From: Microbacterium galbinum
GTDB taxonomy: Bacteria; Actinomycetota; Actinomycetes; Actinomycetales; Microbacteriaceae
Direction: 5' to 3'
DNA: 64,000 nucleotides
Assembly (NCBI RefSeq): GCF_023091225.1
Contig: NZ_JAHWXM010000001.1
Location: 1,178,001 to 1,242,000 of the forward strand
The notes below the pieces were generated by a model. The model ran no database searches and was not told where the DNA came from. It saw only the letters and a list, made by a program, of their open reading frames with translations. A program made the translations under genes and the position numbers. Shown here in pieces: positions 38,996-48,747 of the stretch (position 1 is the stretch's first letter; each line of letters opens with the position of its first letter).

Positions 38996-40923
38996 GACCG
39001 CACCTCCTTCTCGGTGATCAGATCTTCGTCGGGCTGCTCGCCGTTCTGGGCGCGGATGCCCGCCTCGATGTCGTGAGCCTCGTCGGCCTCGTCGTCGCGG
39101 ATCACGGGGATCGCGCCGGTGCGCGCCGCTTCCTCGGCCTCGAGGCTGGAGATGACGTGACGGTAGTGGCGGCTGCTGCGCAGCAGCTCGCTGTGCGTGC
39201 CGACGGCGGTGATGCGCCCGGCCTCGAGCAGCGCCACGCGGTCGGCGAGGGCGACGGTCGACGGCCGGTGCGCGACGATCATCGCGGTCGTGTCGGCGAG
39301 CACGTGGCGCAGCGCCTCCTCGACGAGCGCTTCGGTGTCGACGTCGAGCGCCGAGAGGGGGTCGTCGAGCACGAGCACCTTCGGCTTCGCGGCGACCGCA
39401 CGCGCGAGCGCGAGTCGCTGTCGCTGACCGCCCGAGAGACTCAGTCCCTCTTCACCGATGACCGTCTCGACGCCATCGGGCAGCGCGTCGACGAACGATG
39501 CCTGGGCGACGTCGAGGGCTTCGCGCAGGACGCGCTCGGCCTCGTCGCTGTGCACGTCGAGCTCGGCGCGACCCAGCAGCACGTTCTCGCGCACGGTCGC
39601 CGAGAAGAGCGTCGCGTCCTCGAACGCCATCGCGATGTGCTGGCGCAGTTCGGCCAGCGGCAGGTCGCGCACGTCGACGCCGTCGAGCGTCACGGAACCG
39701 CCGGTCACGTCGTAGAGGCGGGTCGGCAGCGTCGTGAGGGTGGTCTTGCCGCTGCCGGTGAGGCCGACCAGCGCCATGGTCTCGCCCGGCCGCAGCACGA
39801 GGTCGATGCCGTCGAGCAGGTCGCGCTCCTGCGCGCCGGCGTCCTGGTAGCGGAAATGCGCGTTCTGGAATGCCAGCTCGCCCCGCGGGTTCTCGATGTG
39901 CACGGGGTTCTCGGGGTCGGTGATCGTGTTCGTCTCGGAGAAGATCTCGAACACGCGGTCGGTCGCCGTGCGGGCGTCGAGCATGAACGAGAACAGGAAG
40001 CCGATCGACTCGATCGGCCAGCGCAGCACCGTCGCCATCGCGAAGAACGCGAACAGTTCGGGCAGGTCGATCGCGCCCTGCGAGATGAGCCAGATCCCCG
40101 ACATGAGGCTGAGACCGAAGGCGATCTGCGGCATGAGGTCGAGCCAGAACCAGATCGAGGCGATCGCCCCGGCCTTGCTCATCTCGGTCTCGCGCAGCGT
40201 CTCGGCCTGGCGGCTGAAGCGGCTCAGCGCATGCTTACCGCGCCCGAACGCCTTGAGCACACGGATGCCGTGCACGCTCTCCTCGACGCTCGTGGCGAGG
40301 TCGCCCGCCTGGTCCTGGCTCCGGCGGGTGAGGGCCCCGTAGCGCTTCTCGAAGAGGTAGCCGCGGATCCACAGCGGGATCGCGGTGACGATGAAGATCG
40401 TGCCCAGCAGCCAGTGCCACCGGAACAGGAGTGCCGCTCCGATGATGATCGTGAGGATGTTCACCACGAGCAGCACGAGACCGAAGGCGAGCCAGCGGCG
40501 GATGAGGCCGATGTCCTGCATCATGCGGCTCAGCAACTGGCCCGACTGCCAGCGGTCGTGGAACGCCACGGGCAGGGTCTGCAGGCGCGCGTAGAGATCG
40601 GTGCGCATGCGGTACTCGACCTCGGTCGAGGGCTTGAGCACGAACTGGCGGCGCAGGAACACCATCAGGGCTTCACCGAGGGCGAGGCCGAGAACGGCGA
40701 CCGCGCCCCAGACGATCGCTCCGAGCTCGCCGGTCTGCACAGGGCCCTGGATGATCTGCTCGAGGACGATCGGGATCATCAGCGCGATGATCGCCGCGGC
40801 GAGCGCGCTGGCGGCACCGCCGGCGAGCCGCCAGATGACGGGACGGACGAAGGGCTTGAGACGCCACAGCGCTGCGGCGGTCGACAGGGAGGAGGAAGCG
40901 GGGGGATTCTGCGAGGAAGACAT
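38992..40923 (-). CDS. ABC exporter subunit (membrane domain plus ATPase), first gene of pair
   Basis: 643 residues. Exporter-type membrane domain, then an ATPase with Walker [10 protein letters not shown], canonical signature SLSGGQRQ and switch histidine IVAHRPST. Walker B reads [12 protein letters not shown]: the catalytic glutamate is replaced by aspartate, the hallmark of the degenerate site in heterodimeric exporters. A long acidic C-terminal tail (~600-643) is extra. No good ribosome site precedes ATG 40923. A 128-base leader with hairpins and a 21-codon ORF lies upstream. Confidence 0.93.
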   Translation of the reverse strand: MSSSQNPPASSSLSTAAALWRLKPFVRPVIWRLAGGAASALAAAIIALMIPIVLEQIIQGPVQTGELGAIVWGAVAVLGLALGEALMVFLRRQFVLKPSTEVEYRMRTDLYARLQTLPVAFHDRWQSGQLLSRMMQDIGLIRRWLAFGLVLLVVNILTIIIGAALLFRWHWLLGTIFIVTAIPLWIRGYLFEKRYGALTRRSQDQAGDLATSVEESVHGIRVLKAFGRGKHALSRFSRQAETLRETEMSKAGAIASIWFWLDLMPQIAFGLSLMSGIWLISQGAIDLPELFAFFAMATVLRWPIESIGFLFSFMLDARTATDRVFEIFSETNTITDPENPVHIENPRGELAFQNAHFRYQDAGAQERDLLDGIDLVLRPGETMALVGLTGSGKTTLTTLPTRLYDVTGGSVTLDGVDVRDLPLAELRQHIAMAFEDATLFSATVRENVLLGRAELDVHSDEAERVLREALDVAQASFVDALPDGVETVIGEEGLSLSGGQRQRLALARAVAAKPKVLVLDDPLSALDVDTEALVEEALRHVLADTTAMIVAHRPSTVALADRVALLEAGRITAVGTHSELLRSSRHYRHVISSLEAEEAARTGAIPVIRDDEADEAHDIEAGIRAQNGEQPDEDLITEKEVRS

Positions 40924-41051
40924 GTCTCTCAGACGGTTCGTGCGGAAGAGGTTGCGGAGCAGGCGGACGCCGAGCGGTCTCGGTGAGTGCAGCGGACTCG
41001 TCGAGTCCGGCGTCCGGCGGGGAAGAGGCGGGCGCGGAGCGCGGTGCGGCT

Positions 41052-41117
41052 CTAGTGGAACGTGCGCACCGGAGTCGTGCCGAGAGCTGCGATCTGCGTG
41101 ACCAGGATCGTGGTCAT
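41052..41117 (-). CDS. Putative 21-residue leader peptide upstream of the ABC exporter
   Basis: The ORF encodes [20 protein letters not shown] plus a final H and ends in TAG. It has the strongest ribosome site in the region (GAGGAGG, five bases before the ATG), while the exporter gene itself has a poor one. The codons are ordinary for this genome. Position, length and hairpins between it and the exporter start suggest a translated leader that controls expression by ribosome position, as for drug-exporter attenuators. It could also be an independent small protein. I know of no homologue. Confidence 0.5.
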   Translation of the reverse strand: MTTILVTQIAALGTTPVRTFH

Positions 41118-41169
41118 GGTGTCCTCCTCAGGGCTCGGCGGTGTCGTCCGGTCGGTGCGACAGCCCTCC

Positions 41170-41199
41170 AGCCTATTGCTGTGAACAAGCTGTGCGCAA
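41170..41199 (-). promoter_or_regulatory. Promoter for the leader ORF and ABC exporter
   Basis: TTGCGC (41199-41194), an 18-base spacer and TAGGCT (41175-41170) on the minus strand; the predicted transcript starts about 46 bases before the leader ATG. Confidence 0.5.
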
Positions 41200-41245
41200 G
41201 AGGAATTCCTCCTTTCCTCTCGCGCGACCCGTCGGCCCCGGTCTC

Positions 41246-41743
41246 TCAGCGCGCGATCTCTTCGCGTGCGAGCAGGCGCTTCTTCACGTCGAGTCCCCAG
41301 GCGAAGCCGCCGAGGGTGCCGTCGGTACGCAGCACCCGGTGGCACGGCACGAACAGCGCCGGGGCGTTGCGCGCGCAGATCGATGCCGCGGCCCGCACGG
41401 CGCGCGGGTTGTCGAGCACGGCGGCGAAGGAGGTGTACGTGAGCGGAGCGCCCGGGGCGATCTCCCGCAGCGCGGCCCAGCCCGACAGCTGCAGCGAGGT
41501 GCCCGTCTGACGCACGGGCACGGCGTCGATCGCCGCGAGGTCGCCCGCATAATACGCCTGCACGGCCGACGCTGCTTCGGTCTCGCCCTCGCGCACCTCT
41601 GCCGGGCGCACCGCCGCCGCGAGCCTTCCGAGGATCGCCCCGCGGTCGGCCGTCCAACCGGACGCCAGCACGCGCTGCTCGTCGTCGGCGAGGATGGTGA
41701 ACGCCCCGTCGGGAGTGTCGATGGTCTGGATGAGGGCGGTCAT
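41246..41743 (-). CDS. ogt: Methylated-DNA-protein cysteine S-methyltransferase
   Basis: 165 residues. Direct reversal of O6-alkylguanine damage by transfer to the cysteine in [12 protein letters not shown]; the preceding helix-turn-helix arginine region ([20 protein letters not shown]) and the [19 protein letters not shown] tail are typical. ATG 41743 overlaps the alkA stop as ATGA. A longer open frame upstream reads the alkA tandem repeat out of frame as D/T/H/E repeats and is not a credible extension. Confidence 0.93.
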   Translation of the reverse strand: MTALIQTIDTPDGAFTILADDEQRVLASGWTADRGAILGRLAAAVRPAEVREGETEAASAVQAYYAGDLAAIDAVPVRQTGTSLQLSGWAALREIAPGAPLTYTSFAAVLDNPRAVRAAASICARNAPALFVPCHRVLRTDGTLGGFAWGLDVKKRLLAREEIAR

Positions 41744-43275
41744 GGGGTCTCCTTCGTGATCGGTGTCTTCGTGATCGGTGTCTTCGTGATCGGTGTCGTC
41801 GTGATCGGTGTCGTCGTCGCGCGCTTCGCCGAGCGGACGGGGGCCGCGCGCCAGAGGTGCGCGGTGAGGTAGCTCCGCCACGGAGCCGTCCGCTCCGCCC
41901 ACGCCGTCAGGGCACGCGGTTCGCCCGGGAGACCGGAGGCCGCGGCCCCGGCTCGCATCGCGACGTCACCCGGGAGCAGGATGTCGGGGTCTCCGAGCAC
42001 CCGCATGCGCACGTAGTCGGCCGTCCACGGCCCGATGCCCGGCATCGCGAGGAGCGCGGCCCGCTGCTCGGCCCCATCGTCACCGACCGTGAGGGTGAGC
42101 GAGCCGTCCGCCAGCGCGGCAGCGGCACCGGTGATGGCACGGATGCGGGCGGCCGGCCCCCGCAGCACCTCGGAGCCGTGCTCGGCGATCGCGGTCATGG
42201 TCGGGAAGAGCACACCGTCGTCGGTGCGCTCTCCGAGGGCGTCGGCGAGCGCGGTCAGCGCCGTCCGGGCGGCGACGACCGTGATCTGCTGACCGACCAT
42301 CGCGCGGATGAGCATCTCGTGGGGATCGGCCGCTCCCGGCACTCGGATCCCCGGGGTCGCGGCGACCAGCGGCGCGAGCTCGGGGTGCGCACCGAGCGCG
42401 TCGTCGACGGCCCGCGGGTCGGCATCCAGATCGAACAGGCGCCGCACCGTGCCCACCAGGGGCGCGAGATCACCCAGCTGCGTGACCCGGGCGCGCAGAT
42501 GCAGTCGCTCGGCGGCATCCTGCCGCACCTCGAACCACGCCGGCCCTCCGCTCATGCGCAGGTGCCGTGCGAACGACGTCTCGGTGGCCGCCTCGACCCC
42601 GGGCAATGCGCGGGCCGCCATCCAGGCGAAGATGCCCGAGGCATCGAGTGGCCCGCGGAAGGGCAGCACGAGGTCGATCGTGCCGGGAGCTGCGGCCATC
42701 GGCATCCGTCGTCGCGCGCGCAGCTCGCTGGGCGTGAGGGCGAAGACCTCGCGGATCGTGTCGTTGCACTGCCGGATGCTGGCGAACCCCGCCGAGAACG
42801 CCACGTCGGAGACGGGCATGTCGGTGCCGACGAGCAACATGCGCGCCGTGTGCGCACGGTGCGCACGGGCGAGGGCCAGCGGCCCGGCACCGAGCTCGCT
42901 GACCAGCACCCGGTTCAGATGCCGGCTCGAGTACCCGAGCCGCGCGGCGAGGCCGGACACTCCCTCGCGTTCCACCACACCCGCGGAGATGAGTCGCATC
43001 GCACGGGCCGCGGCGTCACCGCGCAGATTCCAAGCCGGCGACCCGGGCGCCGCCTCGGGGAGACAGCGCTTGCATGCCCGGTAGCCCGCCTCGTGCGCCG
43101 CGGCGCTCGTCGGGTAGAACGTCACGTTCTCGGGCTTCGGCGTGCGCGCCGGGCAGCTCGGCCGGCAGTAGATGCCCGTCGATCGCACGGCCGTCACGAA
43201 CTGCCCGTCGAAACGGGTGTCGCGTGCGTCGATCGCGCGGTACCGCTCGTCGAAGTCGGTCACGGGGAGGCTCAT
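41740..43275 (-). CDS. alkA: Ada-type regulator fused to AlkA 3-methyladenine DNA glycosylase
   Basis: 511 residues. Residues ~1-80 are the Ada zinc/methyl-acceptor domain with cysteines in [21 protein letters not shown] and ACKRC; ~90-190 is an AraC-type DNA-binding domain ([39 protein letters not shown]); ~200-480 is AlkA, with the helix-hairpin-helix [15 protein letters not shown] and catalytic aspartate in PGDVAMRAG. So it senses methyl damage and excises alkylated bases. The C-terminus carries a tandem repeat of TPITK/TTPIT units encoded by a 15-base DNA repeat. ATG 43275 may be leaderless (CAGCAT six bases upstream). Confidence 0.93.
   Translation of the reverse strand: MSLPVTDFDERYRAIDARDTRFDGQFVTAVRSTGIYCRPSCPARTPKPENVTFYPTSAAAHEAGYRACKRCLPEAAPGSPAWNLRGDAAARAMRLISAGVVEREGVSGLAARLGYSSRHLNRVLVSELGAGPLALARAHRAHTARMLLVGTDMPVSDVAFSAGFASIRQCNDTIREVFALTPSELRARRRMPMAAAPGTIDLVLPFRGPLDASGIFAWMAARALPGVEAATETSFARHLRMSGGPAWFEVRQDAAERLHLRARVTQLGDLAPLVGTVRRLFDLDADPRAVDDALGAHPELAPLVAATPGIRVPGAADPHEMLIRAMVGQQITVVAARTALTALADALGERTDDGVLFPTMTAIAEHGSEVLRGPAARIRAITGAAAALADGSLTLTVGDDGAEQRAALLAMPGIGPWTADYVRMRVLGDPDILLPGDVAMRAGAAASGLPGEPRALTAWAERTAPWRSYLTAHLWRAAPVRSAKRATTTPITTTPITKTPITKTPITKETP
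41756..41815. repeat. Four 15-base tandem repeats in the alkA 3' end
   Basis: Units of GTGATCGGTGTCTTC (twice) and GTGATCGGTGTCGTC (twice), 41756-41815, encode [10 protein letters not shown] repeats in AlkA. The length is a multiple of three, so unit number can change without a frameshift. Confidence 0.95.
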
Positions 43276-43329
43276 GACTCCATGCTGTCACGGGCCTCCG
43301 ACATCGACTGGCGGAAATCGGACATCACG

Positions 43330-43390
43330 GTGAGAGGTCACGACACGTCGCATCCGCGCGGCGCGAGACGGCGTGTCGTGACTCCTCACG
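43330..43390. repeat. Dispersed palindromic intergenic element, copy A
   Basis: A 61-base element starting GTGAGAGGTCACGACACG and ending CGTGTCGTGACTCCTCACG; GTCACGACACG (43337-43347) pairs with CGTGTCGTGAC (43372-43382). Copy B at 56058 has the same length and conserved ends but a diverged centre. Confidence 0.75.
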
Positions 43391-43428
43391 CGATCGCCGA
43401 TCTCCGATCGCCGAGAGACCGGACGGAC

Positions 43429-43465
43429 CGAGGCCCCCACCCGCGGTCTGCGGATGAGGGCCTCG
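43429..43465 (-). terminator. Probable terminator after purH
   Basis: CGAGGCCC (43429-43436) and GGGCCTCG (43458-43465) form an 8-pair stem about 17 bases after the purH stop on the minus strand, with a long loop. Confidence 0.45.
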
Positions 43466-43481
43466 AGGGAGCTGCGGATGC

Positions 43482-45089
43482 TCAGTGGAAGAAGTGGCGC
43501 TCTCCCGTGAAGAACATCGTGACGCCAGCCTTGCGGGCCGCATCCACGACCTCCTCGTCGCGCACCGAGCCACCCGGCTGCACGATCGCGGTCACACCGG
43601 CATCGATGAGCACCTGGGCGCCGTCGGCGAACGGGAAGAACGCGTCGGATGCCGCGACCGAACCGCCCGCGCGCTCGCCCGCGCGCTCGACCGCGAGGCG
43701 GCACGAGTCGACGCGGTTGACCTGGCCCATGCCGACGCCGACCGTGGCGTTGTCCTTCGCGAGCACGATCGCGTTCGACTTGACGGCGCGGCACGCCTTC
43801 CACGCGAAGATCAGGTTCTCCATCTCGAGGTCGCTCGGGCGCTCACCGGAGACGAGCTCCCAGTTCTTGGCGACCGAGACGATGTCGTCGGGGAACCGGT
43901 CGGCGTCCTGCAGCAGGAGTCCGCCCGAGACCAGGCGCACGTCCATGCGCTCCTGCTGCCAGTCCTCCGGCAGCTGCAGCAGCCGCAGGTTCTTCTTCGC
44001 CTTGAACACCTCGAGGGCGGCGGGCTCGAACGCGGGGGCGACGATGACCTCGGTGAAGATGTCCTTGAGGTTCTCGGCCATCTTGAGCGTCACGGTGCCG
44101 TTCGCGGCGATCACTCCGCCGTACGCCGAGACCGGGTCGCACTCGTGCGCGCGCAGGTGCGCGCTGGCGATCGGGTCGAGGGCGTTCGGAGCGGTCGTCG
44201 CGATGCCGCACGGGTTGGCATGCTTGATGATCGCGACGGCCGGCTTGATCATGTCGTAGGCGGCGCGCAGGGCGGCATCCGCGTCGACGTAGTTGTTGTA
44301 CGACATCTCCTTGCCCTGCAGCTGCGTGGCCTGGGCGATGCCGTGACCGCCCGCGCGCGTATAGATCGCACCGCGCTGGTGGGAGTTCTCGCCGTAGCGG
44401 AGCGTCGCGAGGCGCTCGGCCTGGATCGTCAGGTGCGCCGGCAGGTCGCCGTCGTCCTGGAGGGTGCCCTCGGCGAACCACGACGCGACGGCCGTGTCGT
44501 AGGCGGCGGTGTGCGCGAACGCGCGGGCCGCGAGCTCGCGCCGCTGCGACAGCGAGGTGCCGCCCTCGGCGATCGCCGAGATGATCCCGGGGTACGACTG
44601 CGGCGAGACGACGATCGCCACGTTCGCGTGGTTCTTGGCGGCGGCGCGCACCATGGCGGGCCCGCCGATGTCGATCTGCTCCACGACGTCGTCGCCCTGG
44701 GCGCCCGAGGCGACGGTCTCGACGAACGGGTACAGGTTCACCACGACGAGCTCGAACGGTGCGATGTCGAGGTCGGCGAGCTGACGCTCGTGGTCCTCGA
44801 GGCGCAGGTCGGCGAGCAGGCCGCCGTGGATCTTCGGGTGCAGGGTCTTGACGCGACCGTCGAGCATCTCGGCGACACCGGTCACCGCGGCGACGTCGGT
44901 CACCTCGAAGCCGGCCTCGCGGATGGTCGCGGCGGTCGAACCGGTCGACACGATCTGCACGCCGGAGTCGGCGAGCGCCTTCGCGAGGACGAGCAGATCG
45001 GTCTTGTCGCTCACCGAGACGAGCGCCCGGCGGATCGGCACCGTGTCGCGATCGCGGTACAGCGAGGGGTCGTGGCGGGGGCCGGCCAT
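43482..45089 (-). CDS. purH: AICAR transformylase/IMP cyclohydrolase
   Basis: 535 residues, bifunctional. The N-terminal cyclohydrolase domain has [21 protein letters not shown] and [14 protein letters not shown]; the transformylase domain has [20 protein letters not shown] with the catalytic Lys-His, AFFPFADG and FTGERHFFH at the end. Catalyses the last two steps of IMP synthesis using 10-formyl-tetrahydrofolate, the product of FolD encoded elsewhere in the window. GGAG lies seven bases before the ATG. It follows purN by 45 bases. Confidence 0.97.
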   Translation of the reverse strand: MAGPRHDPSLYRDRDTVPIRRALVSVSDKTDLLVLAKALADSGVQIVSTGSTAATIREAGFEVTDVAAVTGVAEMLDGRVKTLHPKIHGGLLADLRLEDHERQLADLDIAPFELVVVNLYPFVETVASGAQGDDVVEQIDIGGPAMVRAAAKNHANVAIVVSPQSYPGIISAIAEGGTSLSQRRELAARAFAHTAAYDTAVASWFAEGTLQDDGDLPAHLTIQAERLATLRYGENSHQRGAIYTRAGGHGIAQATQLQGKEMSYNNYVDADAALRAAYDMIKPAVAIIKHANPCGIATTAPNALDPIASAHLRAHECDPVSAYGGVIAANGTVTLKMAENLKDIFTEVIVAPAFEPAALEVFKAKKNLRLLQLPEDWQQERMDVRLVSGGLLLQDADRFPDDIVSVAKNWELVSGERPSDLEMENLIFAWKACRAVKSNAIVLAKDNATVGVGMGQVNRVDSCRLAVERAGERAGGSVAASDAFFPFADGAQVLIDAGVTAIVQPGGSVRDEEVVDAARKAGVTMFFTGERHFFH

Positions 45090-45134
45090 GGTGATGCTCC
45101 TTCGTGCGTCGGGCGTGAGAGGGGAGGAAGAGGA

Positions 45135-45722
45135 TCAGGAAGCGGCGTCGAGCGCGAGCTCGCCGGTCGCGATGCGCCGTACGACATCGATCAGCAGGCG
45201 GCGCTCGACGGGCTTGATGCGGTCGTGCAGGGTGTGCTCGGTGTCGCCGTCGAGGATCGGCACGCGCTCCTGCGCGAGGATCGGTCCGGTGTCGACGCCG
45301 TCGTCGACGACGATCACGCTGGCGCCCGTCTCGGCGACGCCGGCGGCGAGCGCATCGCGCACCCCGTGCGCGCCCGGGAACTCCGGCAGGTAGGCCGGGT
45401 GGGTGTTCACGAGACGCGGGGAGAACTGCGCCACGAGGGATGCGGGCAGCAGGCGCATGAGACCGCTGAGCACGACGAGGTCGGGGTTCCAGACGGCGAG
45501 CTGGCGGCCGAGCTCCTCGCCCCAGGCCTCGCGGCTCTCGTGCTCGTGCCACGGCACGGTGAAGCTGGGGATGCCGAACTCCTCGGCGTGGGCCAGGCCG
45601 TCGGCCTCGCGGTCGGCGCCCACGACGACCACCCGCGCGGGAAAGTCCGGGTGGCGGGCGGCCTCGAGGAGGGCACGAAGATTCGAGCCGGTGCCCGAGA
45701 TGAGAACGGCGACCGTGAGCAC
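45135..45722 (-). CDS. purN: Phosphoribosylglycinamide formyltransferase
   Basis: 195 residues. Motifs: [14 protein letters not shown] for the phosphate, [32 protein letters not shown] sequence with the catalytic Asn/His, and [10 protein letters not shown]. Transfers formyl from 10-formyl-tetrahydrofolate in purine synthesis. Start is GTG 45722, nine bases after the perM-like gene stop, so the three genes are probably one operon, as in other actinobacteria. Confidence 0.95.
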   Translation of the reverse strand: MLTVAVLISGTGSNLRALLEAARHPDFPARVVVVGADREADGLAHAEEFGIPSFTVPWHEHESREAWGEELGRQLAVWNPDLVVLSGLMRLLPASLVAQFSPRLVNTHPAYLPEFPGAHGVRDALAAGVAETGASVIVVDDGVDTGPILAQERVPILDGDTEHTLHDRIKPVERRLLIDVVRRIATGELALDAAS

Positions 45723-45731
45723 GCGCCCAGT

Positions 45732-47132
45732 CTACCGGGGCGCGGGAGGGCGCCCCTCCCCGGTGACATCGTCGAGCGGAGCCGTCTCCGCGAAGGGCAG
45801 AGGGGCGGCATCCGCTGGTGAATCGGCGGATCCGGCAGACGGCGACGTCGATGCCGCGTCACCGATCAGATCGTCGAGATCGGATGCCGTCATCTCGGCG
45901 ACCCAGCGATCGGTGCGCTCCTCGGCGAGCTCGTCGCGGTTGCGCGGCGACAGCAGCAGGATCGCGGCGCCCAGCAGCACCTCTCCCCCGAGGGCGAGCG
46001 CGAAGGCGCCGACCGACGGGCCGGTCTCGGCGAGACGCCCCGGACCGATCGACCCGCTGGTGAGCAGCGCGGCGAGGGCGGCGACACCCGCGGTCACGGC
46101 GCCCATGCCGACCGCGATCACGGCGCGCGGCAGCATCCGTAGCGGCGTCCCCTCCCACACCAGGCGAGAGCGCACGGCCCATCCGGCCACGGCACCGGCG
46201 GCGACCGGCAGCAGCACGACGATGAGCATCCAGATCGAGCTGTTCTCGGGCAGCAGCCCCAGCACCGGGATGCCGGGCACGACGCCGAGCTGCGTGCCCG
46301 CCGGAGACACCGCGGTGCCGACGCCCACGGCGAATCCGGGTCCGGCGATCCACGACGCCGTCCAGATGAGGAGCGTCGGCAGGTAGAGGAACTGGGCGAG
46401 GGTGATCACGACCGCGCCGAGCACGTCGACACGTGCGGCCTGGAAGAGGGCGACGACCTCCCCGCCGCGGAACAGCGTGAGGAGGGCGAGCGCCGCGGCA
46501 GAGACACCGAGCACGGCGACGAGGGCGAACGCCGCTCCCCGCACGATGGCCGCGGGTACCGGGGTCCACTCGGTCCAGGCGTCCAGACGGTCGTGGATCG
46601 CATCGATCGGCCCGCCGTCGCCGTCCTCCCAGACCACGCGCACCGCTCCGCACACCGCACCCGCGAGGTACACGGCCGCGGGCAGCAGGATCGCGAGGAG
46701 CAGGGAGGTCTTCGCCGCGTCGAGACGCGAGGTGAGGGCGACGCCGGCGGCGATCGCGGCGAACACGACCGTGCCCGAGAGCACACCGGTCACCCACGAG
46801 CCGGCGTTCGCGGCTCGCGCGCCCGAGCGCGCCGCGAACAGCAGGGTGAAGACCAGGAGGGCGAGCGGGGCGACCGAGACGGTGAAGGACGCCGCCGCCG
46901 CCGGAACACCGACCGCGACCAGCGCCGCATCCGCGATCGTGATGTCGAGCGGTACCCCGTGCCCGAACGCCCACAGCGTGCCGGTCAGCGGCCAGAGCGC
47001 CCCCCAGTCGGCCGCGGCGCCGAAGGCGAGGGTCCACAGCAGGGTCAGCGGCGCCAGGAGCACGGCGAGTCCGACGGCGGCCGCGATGGCGGCGTCGAAC
47101 GCGGCGAGGAGGGCGACGAGAAGGCGTTGCAT
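45732..47132 (-). CDS. DUF6350/PerM-like polytopic membrane protein
   Basis: 466 residues with about ten hydrophobic segments up to residue ~400 and a soluble Asp/Ser/Pro-rich tail. Its place directly upstream of purN-purH is the same as that of Rv0955 (PerM) of mycobacteria, an integral membrane protein linked to cell division; the DUF6350 assignment fits. ATG 47132 lies nine bases after TAGTCT (minus, 47147-47142), so its leader is very short. It diverges from the purine permease. Confidence 0.8.
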   Translation of the reverse strand: MQRLLVALLAAFDAAIAAAVGLAVLLAPLTLLWTLAFGAAADWGALWPLTGTLWAFGHGVPLDITIADAALVAVGVPAAAASFTVSVAPLALLVFTLLFAARSGARAANAGSWVTGVLSGTVVFAAIAAGVALTSRLDAAKTSLLLAILLPAAVYLAGAVCGAVRVVWEDGDGGPIDAIHDRLDAWTEWTPVPAAIVRGAAFALVAVLGVSAAALALLTLFRGGEVVALFQAARVDVLGAVVITLAQFLYLPTLLIWTASWIAGPGFAVGVGTAVSPAGTQLGVVPGIPVLGLLPENSSIWMLIVVLLPVAAGAVAGWAVRSRLVWEGTPLRMLPRAVIAVGMGAVTAGVAALAALLTSGSIGPGRLAETGPSVGAFALALGGEVLLGAAILLLSPRNRDELAEERTDRWVAEMTASDLDDLIGDAASTSPSAGSADSPADAAPLPFAETAPLDDVTGEGRPPAPR

Positions 47133-47192
47133 AGCCTTTCGAGACTACGACGAGAATCCGGGCGGATGCCGGTGGGCGCGCGCGGCGCGGGA

Positions 47193-47208
47193 GAGACGAT
47201 ATCGTCTC
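47193..47208. promoter_or_regulatory. Perfect 16-base palindrome between perM-like gene and purine permease
   Basis: GAGACGATATCGTCTC is fully symmetric. It ends 18 bases before the permease ATG and five bases before its GGAGG ribosome site. It looks like a repressor operator; no regulator is adjacent. Confidence 0.6.
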
Positions 47209-47226
47209 ATCCGGAGGTTCACCCGA

Positions 47227-48648
47227 ATGACAACTGCCCCGTCCCCCGCACCCACCGCCGCTGAGCCGAAGAACGCCCTGGATCGTTTCTTCGAGATCAC
47301 CAAGCGCGGTTCCACCTTCGGCACCGAGATCCGAGGTGGCCTGGTGACGTTCGTCACGATGGCGTACATCGTGATCCTCAACCCGATCATCCTCGGAACG
47401 CCCGACGTCGACGGCGTCGTGCTGTCCAGCTCTGCGGTCGCCGCCGCCACCGCGCTCACCGCCGGTGTGATGACGATCCTGTTCGGCGTGATCACGCGAC
47501 TGCCGTTCGCGTTCGCCGCCGGACTCGGCATCAACGCCTTCATCGCCTTCTCGGTCGTCGGCTCGGTGACCTGGCCCGAAGCCATGGCGCTCGTCATGAT
47601 CAACGGTGTCATCATCGTGCTGCTCGCCGCGACCGGCCTGCGCAAGATGATCTTCGACGCCGTTCCCGTGCAGCTCAAGCTCGCGATCACGGTCGGCATC
47701 GGCCTCTTCATCGCCTTCATCGGCTTCGTGAACGCCGGTTTCGTGACGGCGACCGGCAACGCCTCGCCGCCCGTCGACCTCGGCATCGGCGGCTCCGTAG
47801 CCTCCATCCCGACCCTGCTCTTCGTCGTCACGCTGCTCATCGGCGGCGTGCTGACCGCGCTGCGCGTCAAGGGTGCGATCCTCATCGCCCTCGTCGGCGG
47901 CACCGTGCTCGGCGGCATCGTCAACCTGATCTGGCCGTTCGGCCTCGACTTCGGCTTCACCGGCTCGATCGTGGGCCTGCCCGACCTCAGCCTGGTCGGC
48001 CAGGTCGACTTCGGCTTCGACCTGCAGAAGGTCAGCATCGTCGCCCTCGTGATGTTCGTGTTCACGCTGCTGTTCTCGAACTTCTTCGACGCCATGGGCA
48101 CCATGACGGGCCTCGCGAAGGAGGCCGACCTCGCCGACGAGAAGGGCGACTTCCCGCGCATCAAGTCCGCGCTCGTCGTCGAGGGCATCGGCGCGATCGC
48201 CGGTGGTGGCACCTCGTCGTCGTCGGCGACGGTCTTCGTCGAGTCGGGCGCCGGCATCGGCGAGGGCGCACGCACCGGATTCGCCACGCTCATCACGGGT
48301 GCGATGTTCCTGGTCGCGATGTTCTTCACCCCGCTGACCTCGCTCGTGCCCGGCGCCGTCGCGGCCGCCGCACTCGTGCTCGTCGGTGCGATGATGCTCG
48401 CTCAGATCAAGAACATCGATCTCAGCGACTTCCGCGTGCTGCTGCCGGTCTTCCTCACCGCCACGGTCATGCCGATGACCTACTCGATCGCCAACGGCAT
48501 CGGCGCCGGCTTCATCAGCTGGATCGTCGTGAACGCCTTCTCCGGTCGCGCCAAGACGATCCACCCGCTGCTCTGGGTGGTCGGCGCGGGCTTCGTGATC
48601 TTCTTCGCCCGCGGGCCGATCGAAGCACTGTTCGGCATCGGCATCTGA
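47227..48648 (+). CDS. NCS2-family purine permease (AzgA/PbuG-like)
   Basis: 473 residues with many membrane helices. The N-terminus FFEITKRGSTFGTEIRGGLV with TFVTMAYIVILNP, then FAAGLGINAFIAF, FSNFFDAMGTMTGLAKEADL and GGGTSSSSATVFVESGAGI, is characteristic of the AzgA-type adenine/guanine/hypoxanthine transporters. A GGAGG ribosome site lies nine bases before ATG 47227. Divergent from the purN-purH operon, in keeping with a role in purine supply. Confidence 0.92.
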   Translation: MTTAPSPAPTAAEPKNALDRFFEITKRGSTFGTEIRGGLVTFVTMAYIVILNPIILGTPDVDGVVLSSSAVAAATALTAGVMTILFGVITRLPFAFAAGLGINAFIAFSVVGSVTWPEAMALVMINGVIIVLLAATGLRKMIFDAVPVQLKLAITVGIGLFIAFIGFVNAGFVTATGNASPPVDLGIGGSVASIPTLLFVVTLLIGGVLTALRVKGAILIALVGGTVLGGIVNLIWPFGLDFGFTGSIVGLPDLSLVGQVDFGFDLQKVSIVALVMFVFTLLFSNFFDAMGTMTGLAKEADLADEKGDFPRIKSALVVEGIGAIAGGGTSSSSATVFVESGAGIGEGARTGFATLITGAMFLVAMFFTPLTSLVPGAVAAAALVLVGAMMLAQIKNIDLSDFRVLLPVFLTATVMPMTYSIANGIGAGFISWIVVNAFSGRAKTIHPLLWVVGAGFVIFFARGPIEALFGIGI

Positions 48649-48661
48649 GAGCGAGTCGACG

Positions 48662-48694
48662 GAGGGGCGGATGCTGCGGCATCCGCCCCTCTTT
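48662..48694 (+). terminator. Terminator after the purine permease
   Basis: A perfect 13-pair stem (48662-48674 with 48679-48691), TGCG loop, GGATGC/GCATCC tip, followed by TTT. Confidence 0.85.
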
Positions 48695-48734
48695 CGTGTC
48701 CGGAAGTCCCGTAGCGCGGGCCATCGCGCGGTGG

Positions 48735-48740
48735 TAGACC
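48735..48740 (+). promoter_or_regulatory. -10 box of a probable leaderless promoter for the homocysteine methyltransferase gene
   Basis: TAGACC, seven bases before the ATG at 48748. Confidence 0.4.
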
Positions 48741-48747
48741 GGGATCC

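Larger units (their letters stand above)
40924..41245 (-). other. Leader region between ogt and the ABC exporter genes
   Basis: 322 bases holding, in transcript order, a 12-base palindrome (GAGGAATTCCTC, 41211-41200), a promoter, the 21-codon leader ORF, and hairpins. CGGACTCG/CGAGTCCG (41009-40993) forms an 8-pair stem; CCGAG/CTCGG (40983-40970) forms a second. A nearby extra CGGAC copy could compete for GTCCG, so alternative folds are possible. Confidence 0.5.

Noticed and set aside
41756..41815. Possible CRISPR array
   Set aside because: The 15-base units are directly adjacent with no spacers and lie within the alkA coding sequence.
41744..41902. Longer start for ogt giving a DTDHE-repeat N-terminus
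   Set aside because: The extra residues are the alkA tandem repeat read in another frame; ATG 41743 forms a clean ATGA overlap.
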